DNA from: Luscinia megarhynchos
Taxonomy: Eukaryota > Chordata > Aves > Passeriformes > Turdidae
Length of the DNA stretch: 64,000 nucleotides
Direction of reading: 5' to 3'
Assembly (NCBI GenBank): GCA_034336665.1
Contig: JAPFBE010000013.1
Location: forward strand, 20,067,056-20,131,055
The position numbers and the translations under genes are program-made. Shown one piece after another: positions 12,593 through 25,900 of this stretch. Every line of letters begins with the position of its first letter. Position 1 is the stretch's first letter. Below the pieces are notes generated by a model. The model searched no databases, had not been told where the DNA came from, and saw only the letters and a program-made list of their open reading frames with translations.

Positions 12593-14398
12593 CATGTGAA
12601 GAACAATGGAAAAACCTTAACAAGGCTTGGCAAAGCAATACAATCAGTGGAGAGCATGCTCAGGGGAAGAGCTTCACACAAGGATTTCGGGAAAATCCAT
12701 GCTTAGTGACTTTTATTTCCTTAATCAACGGCAGGAAACAGTTCAGCCCTGCTGCAGCTAGTGATAAGTAGCTCCCCTAAAGCCCACTGCTAGATGAAAT
12801 AACCACATGGCTTGAGGCAGAACAAGTTGTTCTGGAACATGCTCTTTTGTGGTTATTTGGGGAAGCCTTAAGAAACTGCGGTTCTTCTCAGCATTGACCT
12901 GGAGCTGGGGTATTTTGGCTTTGGGTTCTGCAGTTGTGCCAGCACAAGATGCTTGTGATGCTGGTGCAGAGACACTCCCCTTCCAGTTGAGATCCTGGGT
13001 AATTGACCCCAGCCATCTGTTTTGCTGTCATCCCAAGGCAAAGCTCAAGCACACTGGAAGAGGAAAAAGTCTGGATTTATTTCAACTCATGCAGAAAATC
13101 TCCCACAGGCAGGGTGAGCTTCAGTTGCAACCACCTGCCCAGGATGTCAAGGGAAAAGTTCATCCCAGTCTTGTTTGCCATCCACAGGGCTTGCCTGTCT
13201 TGTATGCTGTGGTCATCTCTGGTACCACCAAATCTAAGTACCACCCCCCTTCCCTCGAATCTTTGCCTTCTCACATTCCTAAGAGGTTAAAAACTGCTCC
13301 AAGCCCTGCTTTACAGGAGACAAGTGGAGGTACAGAGATGTCACCTGTAACCTTTTCAGTTTCCTAAGCAATGATGAGAAATTTTAGGGCAGAAGAGGAG
13401 ATTAAACCCAGGTTTCCCAATGGTATTTTTGGGGGAGTTACCTCAGAGCCTTCCAGCCCATGGAGCCAAGTATCACGTAGAAGAGGTGTAGTGGTTCAGG
13501 CAAAGCTCTGAGAAACTGCAGCAGTCTGGGGTCTGTTACATTTGGAAACAGTGGCATAATGCAGCAGAAACTGCTGTCCCTCCATCTGTTGCTCCGGAGT
13601 GCCATTTATGCAGGCAGGTCGCTATGCCAGGGGGTCACGTTACAGCCCAGTTCTCTGCTAACCATGTTACTGCATGTTTTTGTCTCACCTGTGTAAGCAA
13701 GTCCAATCCATGTTACAGCTCAGAGGACAAATTCCTTGCTGAAGCAGAGTTTGACCTTCTGTTTGGCAGCAGCAATGACCACTGTTGCAGCAGGACTCCC
13801 AGGCGTGCTGAGTTTTCTGTGCTCTCAGATCTGCTCATACCAGTGAAGAAACCCACCAAAGAGAGGTGTGCATTGTAAACCTCAGGGGCAGGAGGGTGTG
13901 ATGATATCCCAACTTATAAAGGTCTCACAGTTATTAATTTTTGCCTATTTTACCTCCTCCTCCCTTTCATGCATTGGTCTCCTGAGTTGAGAAGTACAGA
14001 AGGTCAGGTGTTTGGATATTGGCAGAGCACGTGGGAGACCTGGAGTCAGTATCTTTTCCTGCTGCAATCCTTTGCTTTTGAACTGGGTGAACTACTATGG
14101 GTTTGTCTGCACCAGGTGAAGTAAGTGCCTGGGCATTTACTGTAGGCAGCAGTCAGATAAATTTACCCAGGAGAACATGGCATGACTGTCTCCTGATCAA
14201 TTTAGAGCTTGTCTCTCAGAGAGGTTGCCTGGGCTGCAGGGATGGCCCAGCTCCTGAGAAAAACAGCTGCTGAACCCCTGTGGTTTACAACCCTCATCAT
14301 TAAGGTAAATTAGCACCAACATAGGAAACTTTAAATGAAAAATAGGCAGATTGGATCCCTTTATATGTCTGGCTAGTCTAGTATCCTCTCTTTTTCAG

Positions 14399-14408
14399 TG
14401 ATTGACAG
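14399..14408 (+). promoter_or_regulatory. PBX-MEIS/PREP composite motif (copy 3)
   Basis: Third perfect TGATTGACAG, about 100 bp left of the ancient LINE fragment that starts near 14515. Same orientation as the other two copies. Confidence 0.4.
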
Positions 14409-14514
14409 CAGATGTTTGGAGAAAACTCTGTGACAAAGACAAGCAAGTATTGGTAATTCTCTGGTGTACTTGTCAGGCTATGTGTTCTTAAAAGCTTCCT
14501 AAAATATTGCTGTT

Positions 14515-14725
14515 TAATAGCACTTAATAGATCTGTTTCCAGCTTCATAAAACCATTTTTTGAAATCTATTTTAGGCATCCATACCACTGCTGGCAGCAA
14601 GCTCCAGAATTTAATTACCCATTTGATGAAGCTTTTCCTTTTGTTAGTCTTGAATCTGCCACCTTGTAACTTTATTTTATGCTGTTTCTTCTGTATAATC
14701 CTGCCATGTGACCAAACTGCAAGCA
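14515..14725 (-). mobile_element. Old CR1/L3-class LINE fragment (antisense)
   Basis: The stretch around 14595-14690 (AAGCTCCAGAATTTAATTAC, then CTTTTCCTTTTGTTAGTCTT, then GAATCTGCCACCTTG) closely resembles, in antisense, the 3' part of old CR1-type LINEs common in turtles, crocodiles and birds. It is diverged and coding capacity is lost. The family was recalled from memory; edges are approximate. Confidence 0.5.
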
Positions 14726-14954
14726 AGTCATCCCTTCTTCTAAGACTGGTGTGTTGTCTAAAGCTGCATGTTATGTGATGTGGCATATGTGTCAAGGGGA
14801 GTTTGTTTTTCACTTAACCAAGCCCATACAAATATAACTCTCAATTTTAAATTCCATTACAATAATCTGAATAGGTCTGCCAATGATTAAACTCTTCTGT
14901 CTTCTTGGAAGTGAAAGCTTTGCCAATGTAAAGCACTGATACATTGCAGAATGA

Positions 14955-15285
14955 CAGCATGTGCTGAGTTAGAAGGAACTCATCAGGATCATTGAGTCCA
15001 ACTCCTGACCCTGTACAGGACATCCCAAGTGTCACCATGTGCCTGAGAGCATTGTCCAAGTGCTTCCTGAGATCTGGCAGAATTGGTGCTGTGACCATTT
15101 TCCTAAGGAGCCTGTTCCAGTGCCCAACCACACTCTGGGGGAACAACCTTCTTCTAATATCCAACCTGAACCTACCCCTGACACAACTTCAGGCCATTCC
15201 CTAGGGCCCTGTCACTGGTCACCACAGAGAAGAGATCAGTGTCCACCCCTCCTCTTCCCTTCACAAGGAAGTTGTAGAAAGCAGG
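14955..15285 (-). mobile_element. CR1 LINE fragment (antisense, 5'-truncated)
   Basis: The interval reads as the reverse complement of the CR1 3' region. Landmarks are GAGTTAGAAGGAACTCATCA, GAGTCCAACTCCTGACC and CTGTTCCAGTGCCCAACCAC, then GAGAAGAGATCAGTGTCCAC. The open frames here are remnants of reverse-transcriptase sequence or chance. Confidence 0.85.
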
Positions 15286-18200
15286 TGCAGTCAAAGAAGC
15301 TTCTCTTTCAGCCACAGCTTTGTGCAAGCACTTTTACAGCATCTGTGAGGTGTGTCTCTGTGCAGATGGAGTGTGTCAAGGCTGTGCTTTGTACCAGCCT
15401 GTAACTCACAGGCAGAAACAGGGCTCTGCTGCAGAGTGGTGCAGCAAGGCAGCTCACCCCTCTTTGCTACCAGACCCATCTGTAGGCAACAGAAGTCTTT
15501 GGTAATCCAGCCTTTGGGGATAAACCAGCTTGATGGGGTGCAAAGCTGTCCCTCAAGTCGTGTGAAAGAAAAAGTAAAAATACCTTAATGAGGTCTAAAG
15601 AGCCTCCCCACCCAAGCCTGTACGAATGGTACAAAGTTCATGAAGACCTGTGCCGATGATTGCTTAAAAGGCCACGTCCCCAAGACCATACCTCAAAGTC
15701 TGATAAGAGACTTGATTTCCCAGGAACCCTTGAGTTTCTATTAAAAGAAGTGAGAGAGATTGTGAGTTCCGCTCATTTGAAATTCAAGTCATTCATGTTG
15801 GAATCCAAATAAGGAGTTGGACTTTCATCTTATGATATATTGGCCTTTGTCTTGGGCTGTAGTAAAGCAAATATGATAAGCTAACAAGCACAACATTTTC
15901 AGTTACTTTCTATATGTTACAGCAGCAAAGAACCAAGCAGAATTACTGAAGGGTCAAAGGCATAGATTAGAAACATCATTAAGAAATGGTAAGAATTACT
16001 GATAAGTTGTAGCGTCTTTGTTTTATTACTTCCCCGTCTCAGCCAGGTCTGCAAACACACTGATTCACATCTAATTGAACAACAGCTTCATTGTGAAACC
16101 TGCCATTCTTAGCTCCAGGAAAGAAAATATCTTTAAAAACACCGCCCCCGCTTTCTAACATTGTACAGACAAAGAATTACAGCTCATCTGCCATAGGATA
16201 TACTCTACAAGTGGCATCATCTCCCTTAAGTCTCGTTTTCTCCGCCATACATGCTGTGACAAGTAGCAGTCTGGGGACCTGTGCTCTGTGTGTGCCTGTG
16301 CAGAAGGGCTCCTTCCTCCCTGCTCCTTCGTGCCCCTCGATGCCTCAGTCATCACCAGCAGCCTCTGGGCTGGTGTCCCAAAGCCACAGAGTGGGGCAAG
16401 GCAGGCCATGCAGGAGTGTGTGAGGGTGACCTTCACTTGGAGTCCCCAGAGCCCTGCCCGCGCTCCAGGTTGTGCACAAACAAATGTGTCCCACTTCCCT
16501 GAAAGCAGCACTCCGTGGAGCACGATCTGCTTCCACTGGCCAAGGGCTGCAACATTCACTACCTGCGATCTGATGTGTGTATTTGATTGCTCTCACAGAA
16601 ATAAAAAGGCTCTGTAGAGCATTGGCCAACATTTCACCATTTTGCTCACGAAGCTGAGCTGGATAGGAGTGTGAAAAAAAGAGCTTGTGAATGCCCTAGT
16701 GCTGCCACAGTTATCTCAGCCAAAAAAAAATAAAAATACTTGTCTCAAGAACTAGTCTCCTTCAGAGGTGCTCTTCTCTGTGGCTTCACTGCTGCAGTGG
16801 CGAGCCCCACCTGCCGCAGATGATGCCGTGCAGGGATGATAAGGGTGTGCAGTCCAGCCTGGCTGTGGCTCCAGCTGTGTGCTGCTGGGGCCTGCTCTGT
16901 CCAGGCAGCAGTCTGGTGTCCTTGGTGCAGCTCCTAGGAGAGCCACACATCCAGTGCAAAGTTTGGGATTGAGGAGGACACATGAGAGGCTTCTGACCAG
17001 CCTCTGATTCAGGGCACTACATCCTGGTGCTCAAGGGTGCATTCACCTCAGCTCAATTAAATTCCAGCATACAAGCACAGTGCTGTGGAAGGTGAGGGGC
17101 TTGGAGGAGGGGGATGGTCCTTTCAGTCCTAGGGCAGATGCAGGCATGTATGCAGGATGTGTGCATGATCACAGGATATATCATACATTCTGTGTTTGCC
17201 TCAGACCATGGGAGATTTCACAGCTCTAGTGTTGCCTGAAGCTCACCACAGTGATCTAAATTGATGTAACCCAGCTAAAAGTGACACTTCAGTACAGATA
17301 AGCAATTAATTTTTAAGTTGGCTATTTACAGTAGATCAGCCTGTGTGAGTCACAGCATCTAACCTGAACAGCTCGTTCCACTACCTGGGTAAGGATTTGT
17401 ATAGTACTGTCATTTTTTGCCATTTTTAAACTTCTCATAAGTCACAGGTGATAGAAGGAGGCTGGAAACTTCTCTGGACCAGTGAAGCCTTCTCTCCTGC
17501 TCCATGTTTTGACCTGTAGCCATTTTACTTTCAGCCAAAATTGCTGACAGCCCCTTCCTCCCAGTCTGTGCCCTACAGATTATGAAAAGCTAATGAGAAA
17601 AGCTAAAACTCATTTGCTCAGAAAGAATAATTCTGATTTTTTTCCTGTGGCAAATGACAAAATTAGGCAAACATGTGCATTTGTCAAAGACTCAGTTGAA
17701 TACACTGTCTTATTCAGCTTCATGTAAGAGTACTGTAAGAAGGGCCTGGGCATAGGTCTCTGACAGGTTAATAACTTGAACTTTGTTTCTACAGGGCTTT
17801 TCAGAGCACTGTAGCATTCCAGATGGAGGACTGGCAGCCTCCAGGAAAGGTCTAGGAAAGGTCTAGGCCCAAGGGGTCCTGGCAGCAGAAAGGTGGGATG
17901 GGTGTGTGTCTATGAATGCTGAAAGAGAAGATCATGTCTGTAGACCTTTACCTGACAACTGTGCCCATCTCTGCTGTGGACCCTTGGCTTTGGCCAGGGA
18001 TCCATGAGTCATGGTCCAAACACATGTCACTATAATTTCAGTGAGTGTTGATTTGTGAGTGTTGTTTCCAGAGCCCTGGTATACATCTGTCCATTGTGAG
18101 TAAGGCCAAGTCACTTTTCCCATCTGTTGCTTTCTGCCTTAGGAAAAGGTAAGAAATAGTGATTCTTGTCTTTAGTATTGTGTTAAGATCTAGCACTGGA

Positions 18201-21200
18201 AAACTGCTCACATGTTCTGAGCATTGCTGATGATCCCAGAATGCTGAGACAGTGCAGCACAGTGAGGGTAGTCTTATATTTGAGACTTAAGTCTTTAATT
18301 AAGACTGAAATATTTAAGAGTGAACTATCTACACTAGAGAGGCTATTCTCCATTTTCCTGTCTTGTTCATTTTTATGCTTTATTCCAATGTGTGTCTGCA
18401 TCTCTCTGCACTGCCCAGGGGCCTCATGCTGCCATTTGGGTGAGGGAATAGAAAAGGCTTGATTTGTGGCTTATGTATGAAGAAACCTTGAAGCTGCCCA
18501 TCAGATCCTCCTTTTGGCTCCTGTGGTGTGCCTGAGGCTGGGACCACCCTCCAAAGCTTGCAGGCTTTGCTGACACATTGAGATTAAAAAACAGGACTCA
18601 CCCTATGACCTCCAGAACCTAGACACAGCAGTGACAATAAGAGAGAGGTATTTGAGGTTAGGAGAAATTTGTTCATTCTGGTGTAATAACCTCAGCTCCC
18701 CTGGAAAAATATCAGTGTTCCCCCTTTAGGTTTTTTAAACTGCCTATAGACCAAAGCTGCATCCTCAAGAAAGCAAGAACTATGACTCTGCCCAGAAAGG
18801 CATGTCAGTCAGAGGGAGAAGGATTATAAAAGAGTTGCTTTCTAAAAGCAAAATTGATTTCAATGGAAAATGTATATCCAGCAAAATGCCTGGAAAATTT
18901 GACTGCAGCAAATACCTGACTTTATGTTTCAGTCAAAGATAAACTATCAGGCAGACTGAAGAAGTAATGGAATGAAATTATACTGTCTGTGTTGTGCTGG
19001 AAGGGCATAATAAATGATCCCTAGACCACAGTCTCAAAGGACTGTGGCATTTTCATGAATTTTCTGCACAGTGTTGCTTGGAGCCAGACAAGACATCCAC
19101 TATCTTGCTCTTCCCATCTTGTGTCTCCTATTCAGGTCTGTTGCAAAGCCTGATGTGGAAAGGGTAGAAAAAGAGTGCTAGATCTGCAGAAAATAACTCC
19201 TGCAGTGGTAGAATGATGGTGGAGAGAAAAGCTTCTTCACTGAGTACTTGTGCATGTCTGGCCTCCCCCACTTCTGCTCCTGACACTTCTTTTAGCTAAT
19301 CCTATACAAGACCCTTCTCTCTCTTGAATAGCTTCTTTACAAAAGAAAATGAAGAGCAAAAGTCATCTAAGTCAACTAGAGGCATGAATTTTAAATAGAT
19401 GAGTCAACTGCATTAAAGTGGACACCTTAATAAGGGTGGGCTAAATCAAATGTTCTCCTTAAGTTAAAATGCCCACATGTGGCTTTAATGTGATTTAAAT
19501 AAGTTTTTAAAGTTTTGTCACTTGCAAAGCTCATTCAGATTAGGTTTCTGGAGCATTTCCATGTAGGTAAAGGCACAGTTTCTCCCACTGATGAAATGGG
19601 GACTTCTCTGCCTAAGAAGGGTGCTGCTGCCAGGTCCATTTCCCCGATACCTAGGAAGCACTTTGCACTGCTGGAGGCACGGGGCCAGACGTGCACAGCC
19701 CTCCCTCCTAAGTGCAGCAGACACAGGCTCTGGGCAGCTGCTTGTGGCTCTGTGCAAGGCTCCCAGCTGCAGCCTCTCCAGACACCTGCCAGCTGGCAAG
19801 GACAGTGCTGTCACCTGCATGGAGCCATATGTGAGGTGGCAAAACATTGGCTCTGCTCTTTCTTCTGCCACCAGCTCCCCATGTCCCACCTGCACCTACC
19901 AGAAACGGGGCCAGAACAATGGATGTGCATTTACTCTGTGGTGTGCTTGAAAGTCAAAGGGGGAGAAGGAGATTTGCAGGCCTGTTCAGTGCCTGATGTG
20001 GGTGACTTCCCTGTGCCGTTTCACTGGGGGAACTCAACGGCAGCAGATTCCTAGAAACCTGATCCCTGAGATAGACGTGGAAGAACTGAAACAGCAGTAT
20101 CTGTCCAGTGCTTCAGACTGTCAGTTCAGAGGCAGGTCAGAGCCTCCCTGACCTGAACAGGGCTGTCAGTATAAAGACAGCTGCTCTCACTCATAGGCAC
20201 CCAGTGGGCCTAAGTGGAGGCAAAAGTTACATTAAACAGCCACACTGCTTTCAGAGTCACATGAGCACTACTGACATGCATTTTCTAAGAGACTGATGAC
20301 ATTTAAGGCTCTTTGAGTAAACTATTTGCTTTACACTTGTAACAGGATATTTATCCCACTGCTTGCCATGGGAATGAAGAACACCGATCAGCCTTCCCAA
20401 TGACCAAATGTTTGCCATCTCAAAAACATTCTCCTGGAGAATAAAATATGCATCTTTATTGTACAATTCTGCCTCATCAATAATGCTGGGACAGATTCTC
20501 TTACAAAGGTATCAGGTTTAAGAGAGCAGCCATCTTACTAACCACACCATCCTATTTCCAGATGGCATTTTGAACACAATACAGACCAGGAACTTTGCTA
20601 TCTAATCTATTATGCAGTTAATTAGCACTTATAAATTAAGTATGTGCCAAGCAGAATGTGTCCTTCCATGTGGCAAGCCTCGTGCGGCAAGGACAGGCTG
20701 TGAATTAGTGAGTCACCACAGGTGACACAAAGGCCACATCAGCCAGTTATTTCACCAGAAAAATTCGAGGCAATTCCCATGTGCTAGGAGGCTGCATTTG
20801 AAGAAGGAGAAATGTTCTCTTTGTGCACTTTTATGCTGTAGGTTGTTGTTCTGGTAGTGGTGACATGTGGATGCTCAAATAGCAGCGTGACAGTAAGACA
20901 GGTGCCTCCATCATCTGGTGAATCATGTGTCCCCCGAGGTTTATGGCTCACCTGTAACTGCACACCCCGTGGGAAGGCTGAGCTGTGGGCACCCTGAGGC
21001 TAATGGTGATTTACTCAGCCAGACCAGGGACAGCTTTGAACCCTCTTGCTGGGCCATGGTGAAACGCACCAGTGACAGCAAGCGCTGGCCCTTTCTGTGC
21101 AGTGTGTGGCCGTGGTGACACCTCCCTCACCCCTGCACCCTGCTGGCCTCTACAGCTCACCCAGGTGAACTCACAGGGGCTGGCAGTCACACCATCAGGC

Positions 21201-22908
21201 TGGAGGGTGAGGTGCAATGTGCCAGATACAAACTGCTTCTCCAAAGCCAGCCACAGATTAGGCTGGGGACTACACCCAGTTTACTTAGCTGCCAGTGTAC
21301 TCCCTGGTTTGGGAAATCCCTAGGTGGCAGACTCCTGGCACCTGGGACATCACACTGGTCACTCTGTACTTGCCCTGCTCTTAGGCTTTTTTTCTAAGTA
21401 CTTGGTAGTGACCACAGGTGGAGAAGACACACTGGATTAAATGGGCTTTTGTTGTGTTCCAGGTGTCGCCAAAGCTTGTAATAAAACTCGTTAGCTAAGA
21501 CCATTTTGGTAAGGAGTGTTCATTTGTGAAATGCTTTGAGTATCAGGCAATATAGCTAATATTTGAATACCAATAGTGACTGCTTTTGCAAAAGGAAATA
21601 TGGGTGGGGAGAAAAAGAAATTTCTATTCAGTTCCTGGTCCTGGTTGCCTGGGGAATTCTTTTAACATGCAGAAGAACAGATTTGCATGTTGGTATTTTG
21701 GGGATGTTTCCCATGACAGAAAAAGTGCAACTCAAAAGTAGCTGACTTACAGGTCTTGTCACAATTATATCCTCCAAGGATTTGTGCTATTCAGCTGATA
21801 AATAGGGTTTAAATAAGGGAAAAACAAAGGTGTCGCCTTATGTCAACAACAGCAGCATCACAGCACACGACCTGTCCTGCTGCTAGGGCAGGCACGGAGG
21901 AGCTGTTTGCTCATGGTGTTCACTTGCCTGTGGCCGTCACTTGTGGTATCTTATTTAACCAGCATTGAGAGTTTCTGAGAAATGCCTGAATCAGTTTGTG
22001 GGCACCAGAGACACGAGTGCCCAGGTCCTGTCACAGTGTTGCAGGATGAATTCCCATTGAAACAGTTCTGGGTGTCAAATATGTCCTATGGCTATCTGAG
22101 CACAAAGACAAAGCAGATTTCCCAAGGTATACAAACATCTAAAAACATACACTGAGGCTCATTCAGCTTTTTAAATCATTCACACAGTCAGGTTCTTAAT
22201 TCCTACTAATTATAATAAAAAATATATGAGAATTATAATGAGAAAATTGCTTTTTAAACACGTATTGGATGTGTCTGCTCCCTTTAGTCTTCATGATGAT
22301 GCCTCTCCGACTGTGTAGTGTGCTGCAGTCCACAGGACTGGCTAAAAGAGAAAAGGGAATTTCAGACTCCAAAGTGGTTGCCACAGCACCAAATTCACAC
22401 GAGGGAAATGAAGGCAGACAGCTTCCGTCACAGCTGCATGATGTCTTTGGCCATAACTGTATGTTCAGGACTGTAGAGGGATTCTCCAGTGAAAACACAT
22501 TTGTTTTTTATATATCATATGTCACTTCAAGTGCGGGTGCAGTATTGGTCACTGCAAGATGTCACTGTGGAACCAGACAATCCAAGCCAAATCAAAGTCC
22601 ACCAAGAAGCCCACAGTGGGCAGCAGACTCTGGTTCACAGAGTCAACCTCCTTCAGCTGGTAAGAAATCTTAGTGTGGACAGTGCTGGAGTTATCTTTTA
22701 AATTACCATATACATCTGTGAATAGTTTCAGGGAAAAGACCTCCCATGAGGAGGAGAAGAAAGGCAGGCATTGTAAATCATGTACCATCCCACTGATGTT
22801 TAGGAACAAGTAGAATCTTAATTTACCATTCCCTTGCCAGCTCCTGTGTGGTGCTGCTTAGATAAATCTTGGTCCTGATGGCTAAAAATAGAAATGTTTT
22901 CCCACTCT

Positions 22909-22955
22909 GAATTTTGTTTTTCTTTTTAGAAATTTTGTTTTTCTTTTTCTTTTAG
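22909..22955 (+). repeat. Short tandem duplication of a pyrimidine tract
   Basis: GAATTTTGTTTTTCTTTTTA is followed directly by a near copy. It ends in TTTTCTTTTAG, which looks like a strong splice acceptor, though no following exon is recognisable. Confidence 0.7.
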
Positions 22956-25900
22956 AGAAGTCCTCAGAATAGTTTTGGAGTTTATTTAGTCCTCATTCTT
23001 TGACTTGGTTTCCTGCTGGATGTCCTGGGCTGGCTGGAGACAGCAGAGCTCTAACTGGAGCAGACGAGCAGGCTGGTGCCCGAACACAACCTCCATCAGG
23101 AAGCCCATACAGGGCTGATGGTCGGGGCCAAGTGGAGAATGAGGTCCTGCCATCTTCCTGCCTGAACCAAAAAGTGTGGGCAGCCTGCTGTGGTGGTGCA
23201 CAGTGCTTTTATATCCAGTGGGAGCCAAATGGGGACAGTTTTTTGGACCAGCAGGGGTGAAGCTGTATCAGTGCCTTGGAGCTACTGGCTGCATCAAGAG
23301 CTCATGTAGCTGCTGCCTGAGCTCGGTGGCTGCATACCAGGAAGCTAGCTACTGCTCCAATGTGCTTCCAGGTGCCCATTATCACAAAACATGTGCTCTT
23401 GATAGCTTCAGAGCTAGTTCCTGGCTAATGCTGCTTCCCTGTGTAGTAATCACTTCCAGATATCCCATGGAAAACAAGGTAGATTTCATGCAAGGCAATA
23501 TTTTTGTATTATTTTATGTGAGATCAGAGTAATTTTTTCCGTATCAGCCAAAAAGCAAAATTCTGGCAATATCATGTGACTTCTACTGCCTTCCCAAGTT
23601 GCCTTTGTCTCCATCATAACAGTGTTGGTAGTCAGCAGTTTTCACTGTAGCCATCACCAGAAATCTATACTGTCCACTAGAAATATTTATCCCAGTTATC
23701 AAGCACCAGGCACACATCACATTGTCTCTATCCACCATCCAGTCCACCCCAAAAACCTTCCTTTGATCTGCACATAGTCACCAGTTCAATGTGAAGTGAA
23801 TCTTTTTCTTCTATCACTGAGCATTTAGGCCTCCTCCCACCAGGACTGAACAAAAGCCTGCACCAGCTGGTCATTGTGGCAAGGAAAAGTGGCTCAGCTC
23901 ACCTAAGTTAAACCAAATCAGGACTGAAATGGTTCATTGATTTATTAAGGACATGTAATTAATTGACAAACCATGAACTATACATTCAGGGTCTATGTCA
24001 GCAATACAGCAGTTAAACCACTAGGTTAGACACTCAGAAAACACAAATTCCTGCTGGTTCTTAAACACACTTTTATAACTAACCCCCAGACACATGGGCA
24101 CCAACCCCTCTCTTCCTGGCATGGGGGTCACTTCTGGGAGCAAGTTCCCTGCAATTATGTCCTGCTCCCCCTGGAGTTGTGGCCACTCCAGCTCTGGAGG
24201 TGCCCACACTGCTCCCTACAATCGGTTGATGAACCTGCTGGCAGGAAGGGACACCAGCAGGTCCCACCTGAGTGTGAGTCCTGCACCCCACGGGGTCAGG
24301 CCACGTGCTGGGTGCCTCTGCTGCTGGTGTCACACCGACAGGGAGCTGCTGCACCTGACCTCAGCAGAGGCTGTGATGTGCCAGACTGGATTCTGACAGT
24401 CTGAGGCCTCTCCTGCGCTGTTACTTGTTTTTATTTTTCTTTTATTTCCAACCAACTCATTCTTTGTCTCAAAATTGTCTTTGTCATTCCCTGGTTACCA
24501 TTCAATCCAGACAGATGCTATCCTCTTCAGCATGATCAGCTGAGGTCTGGTATTTGTTTTGCTCTTCAGCAAAACAAGTTTGGGGCAAATGCCTCAGACA
24601 CTTTTGGATTTTCCATCCGTACATTTACTGTTTTATTGGCTGTTATCTTACATCTCATTTTGCCAAGGGTGAGCTGTGGAAGCACCCCAACATAACTAAA
24701 ACTGATATTAAGGAAAAGAATAATATCCCCATGTCTGAATTTGGGGGGGAGGTAATTTCTACATATATTTGCTTTCTCAGGGCCTACCAACTCATGAATC
24801 CTTGATCTTAGTTCCTCACCTTGCACAGCTATATGCAGTTAATGTGTTTAAATTGTGCAGTCATTGTGCTCAGAGGACCAACTGCATAAGTCTGTCAATC
24901 TAATCACTAGTGACCCCACGCCTGTAAGAGGGACAAGGAGAGGAAGGAGGAAGACTTGAAAGACAGCTTTGTCCTGGGAGACAACACACCCTGCTTGAGC
25001 CAGATTATGTGTAGCAGCCCCTGAGTGGGTATTTTTTCTCCTGAACCTCCCAGGCAGAAAATTGGAGGACAATCCCAAGGCAGCATCCTGCAGGACCAAA
25101 AATCTGGCATGGGGACCAAACACTGGCACTGCTTTGCTGGGACCCTGAGGGCAGCTCTTGAGGGTCACTACTCTCCCCCTCAAGGCTCCCAGAGGACTAT
25201 AAAATGGCTCTTTGCCACCTGGCATCTTGATTGCAGTCTGAGGGCTGCTGTGCTGCTGTTCACTTCCTTGTCCTCTCTCACCTGTTGTGTGTGATGCAGG
25301 CTTGGTGCCAAGCAGTGGAGCAGCTGCCCTTTTCCAGCTCCTGGGCATGCCAGTCCGAGCAGGCCCATCCACATTGGTTTGCAGTGGCAGCCCATGGAAT
25401 ACCAACCACTTGAGGCCATTTTGCACTTCGGTCTCCTTATAACTTGTACTTGGTCCTACAGCCTGAGCTGCTCCCTGCCCTGCATGCCTCTCTCCTGCTG
25501 CTCATCACAGCATCATTCACAGCCACCTTCAAAGATGTTTCTAGATCACACATTGCACAAAGTTTCTGTGTGTGACCATCAGCAGCACCGTCACTTTTCC
25601 CCCCAGAAATGGCACTAAGGGGCAGAAATCAAGCCAGACAAATCCTTGCTTTGCTTTGCTCTGCACTGGCCATTTCTCTTTTGCTGCTACATTAGATATA
25701 ATTGTCCCCCTCACGCCCCATAGTGAGACACCTTTCCTCACTCTAGCTGCTTTCTTCCAGTCCCACAAGGCAGGAGATCAAATGGAAGCAGAAAATCTCT
25801 TGGATGGCTATGCTCAAGACAGTGAGATAAATGCTTAGCCACTTCTATCCTGTAGGTTGTTCCTTCCTAGGTGTCAGTGCACAGCTTTCTCTAATCCTTC

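Larger units (their letters stand above)
8776..14514. other. Intergenic region with possible enhancers
   Basis: No coding exon is supported. From about 9.3 kb on it is A/T-rich. It holds the first, second and third PBX-MEIS motifs and TAATTA-type cores near 12.38-12.53 kb. No transposable element was recognised before 14515. Confidence 0.55.

Noticed and set aside
12849..13367. 172-codon open frame, + strand
   Set aside because: No domain or motif recognised; probably chance.
15039..15404. 121-codon open frame, + strand
   Set aside because: Mostly antisense CR1 sequence.
19515..20054. 179-codon open frame, + strand
   Set aside because: No family resemblance, and competing frames of 119-125 codons overlap it on both strands, which points to chance in a G/C-richer stretch.
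24848..25426. 192-codon open frame, - strand
   Set aside because: No recognisable domain, no supporting splice or promoter context, and composition like surrounding intergenic DNA.
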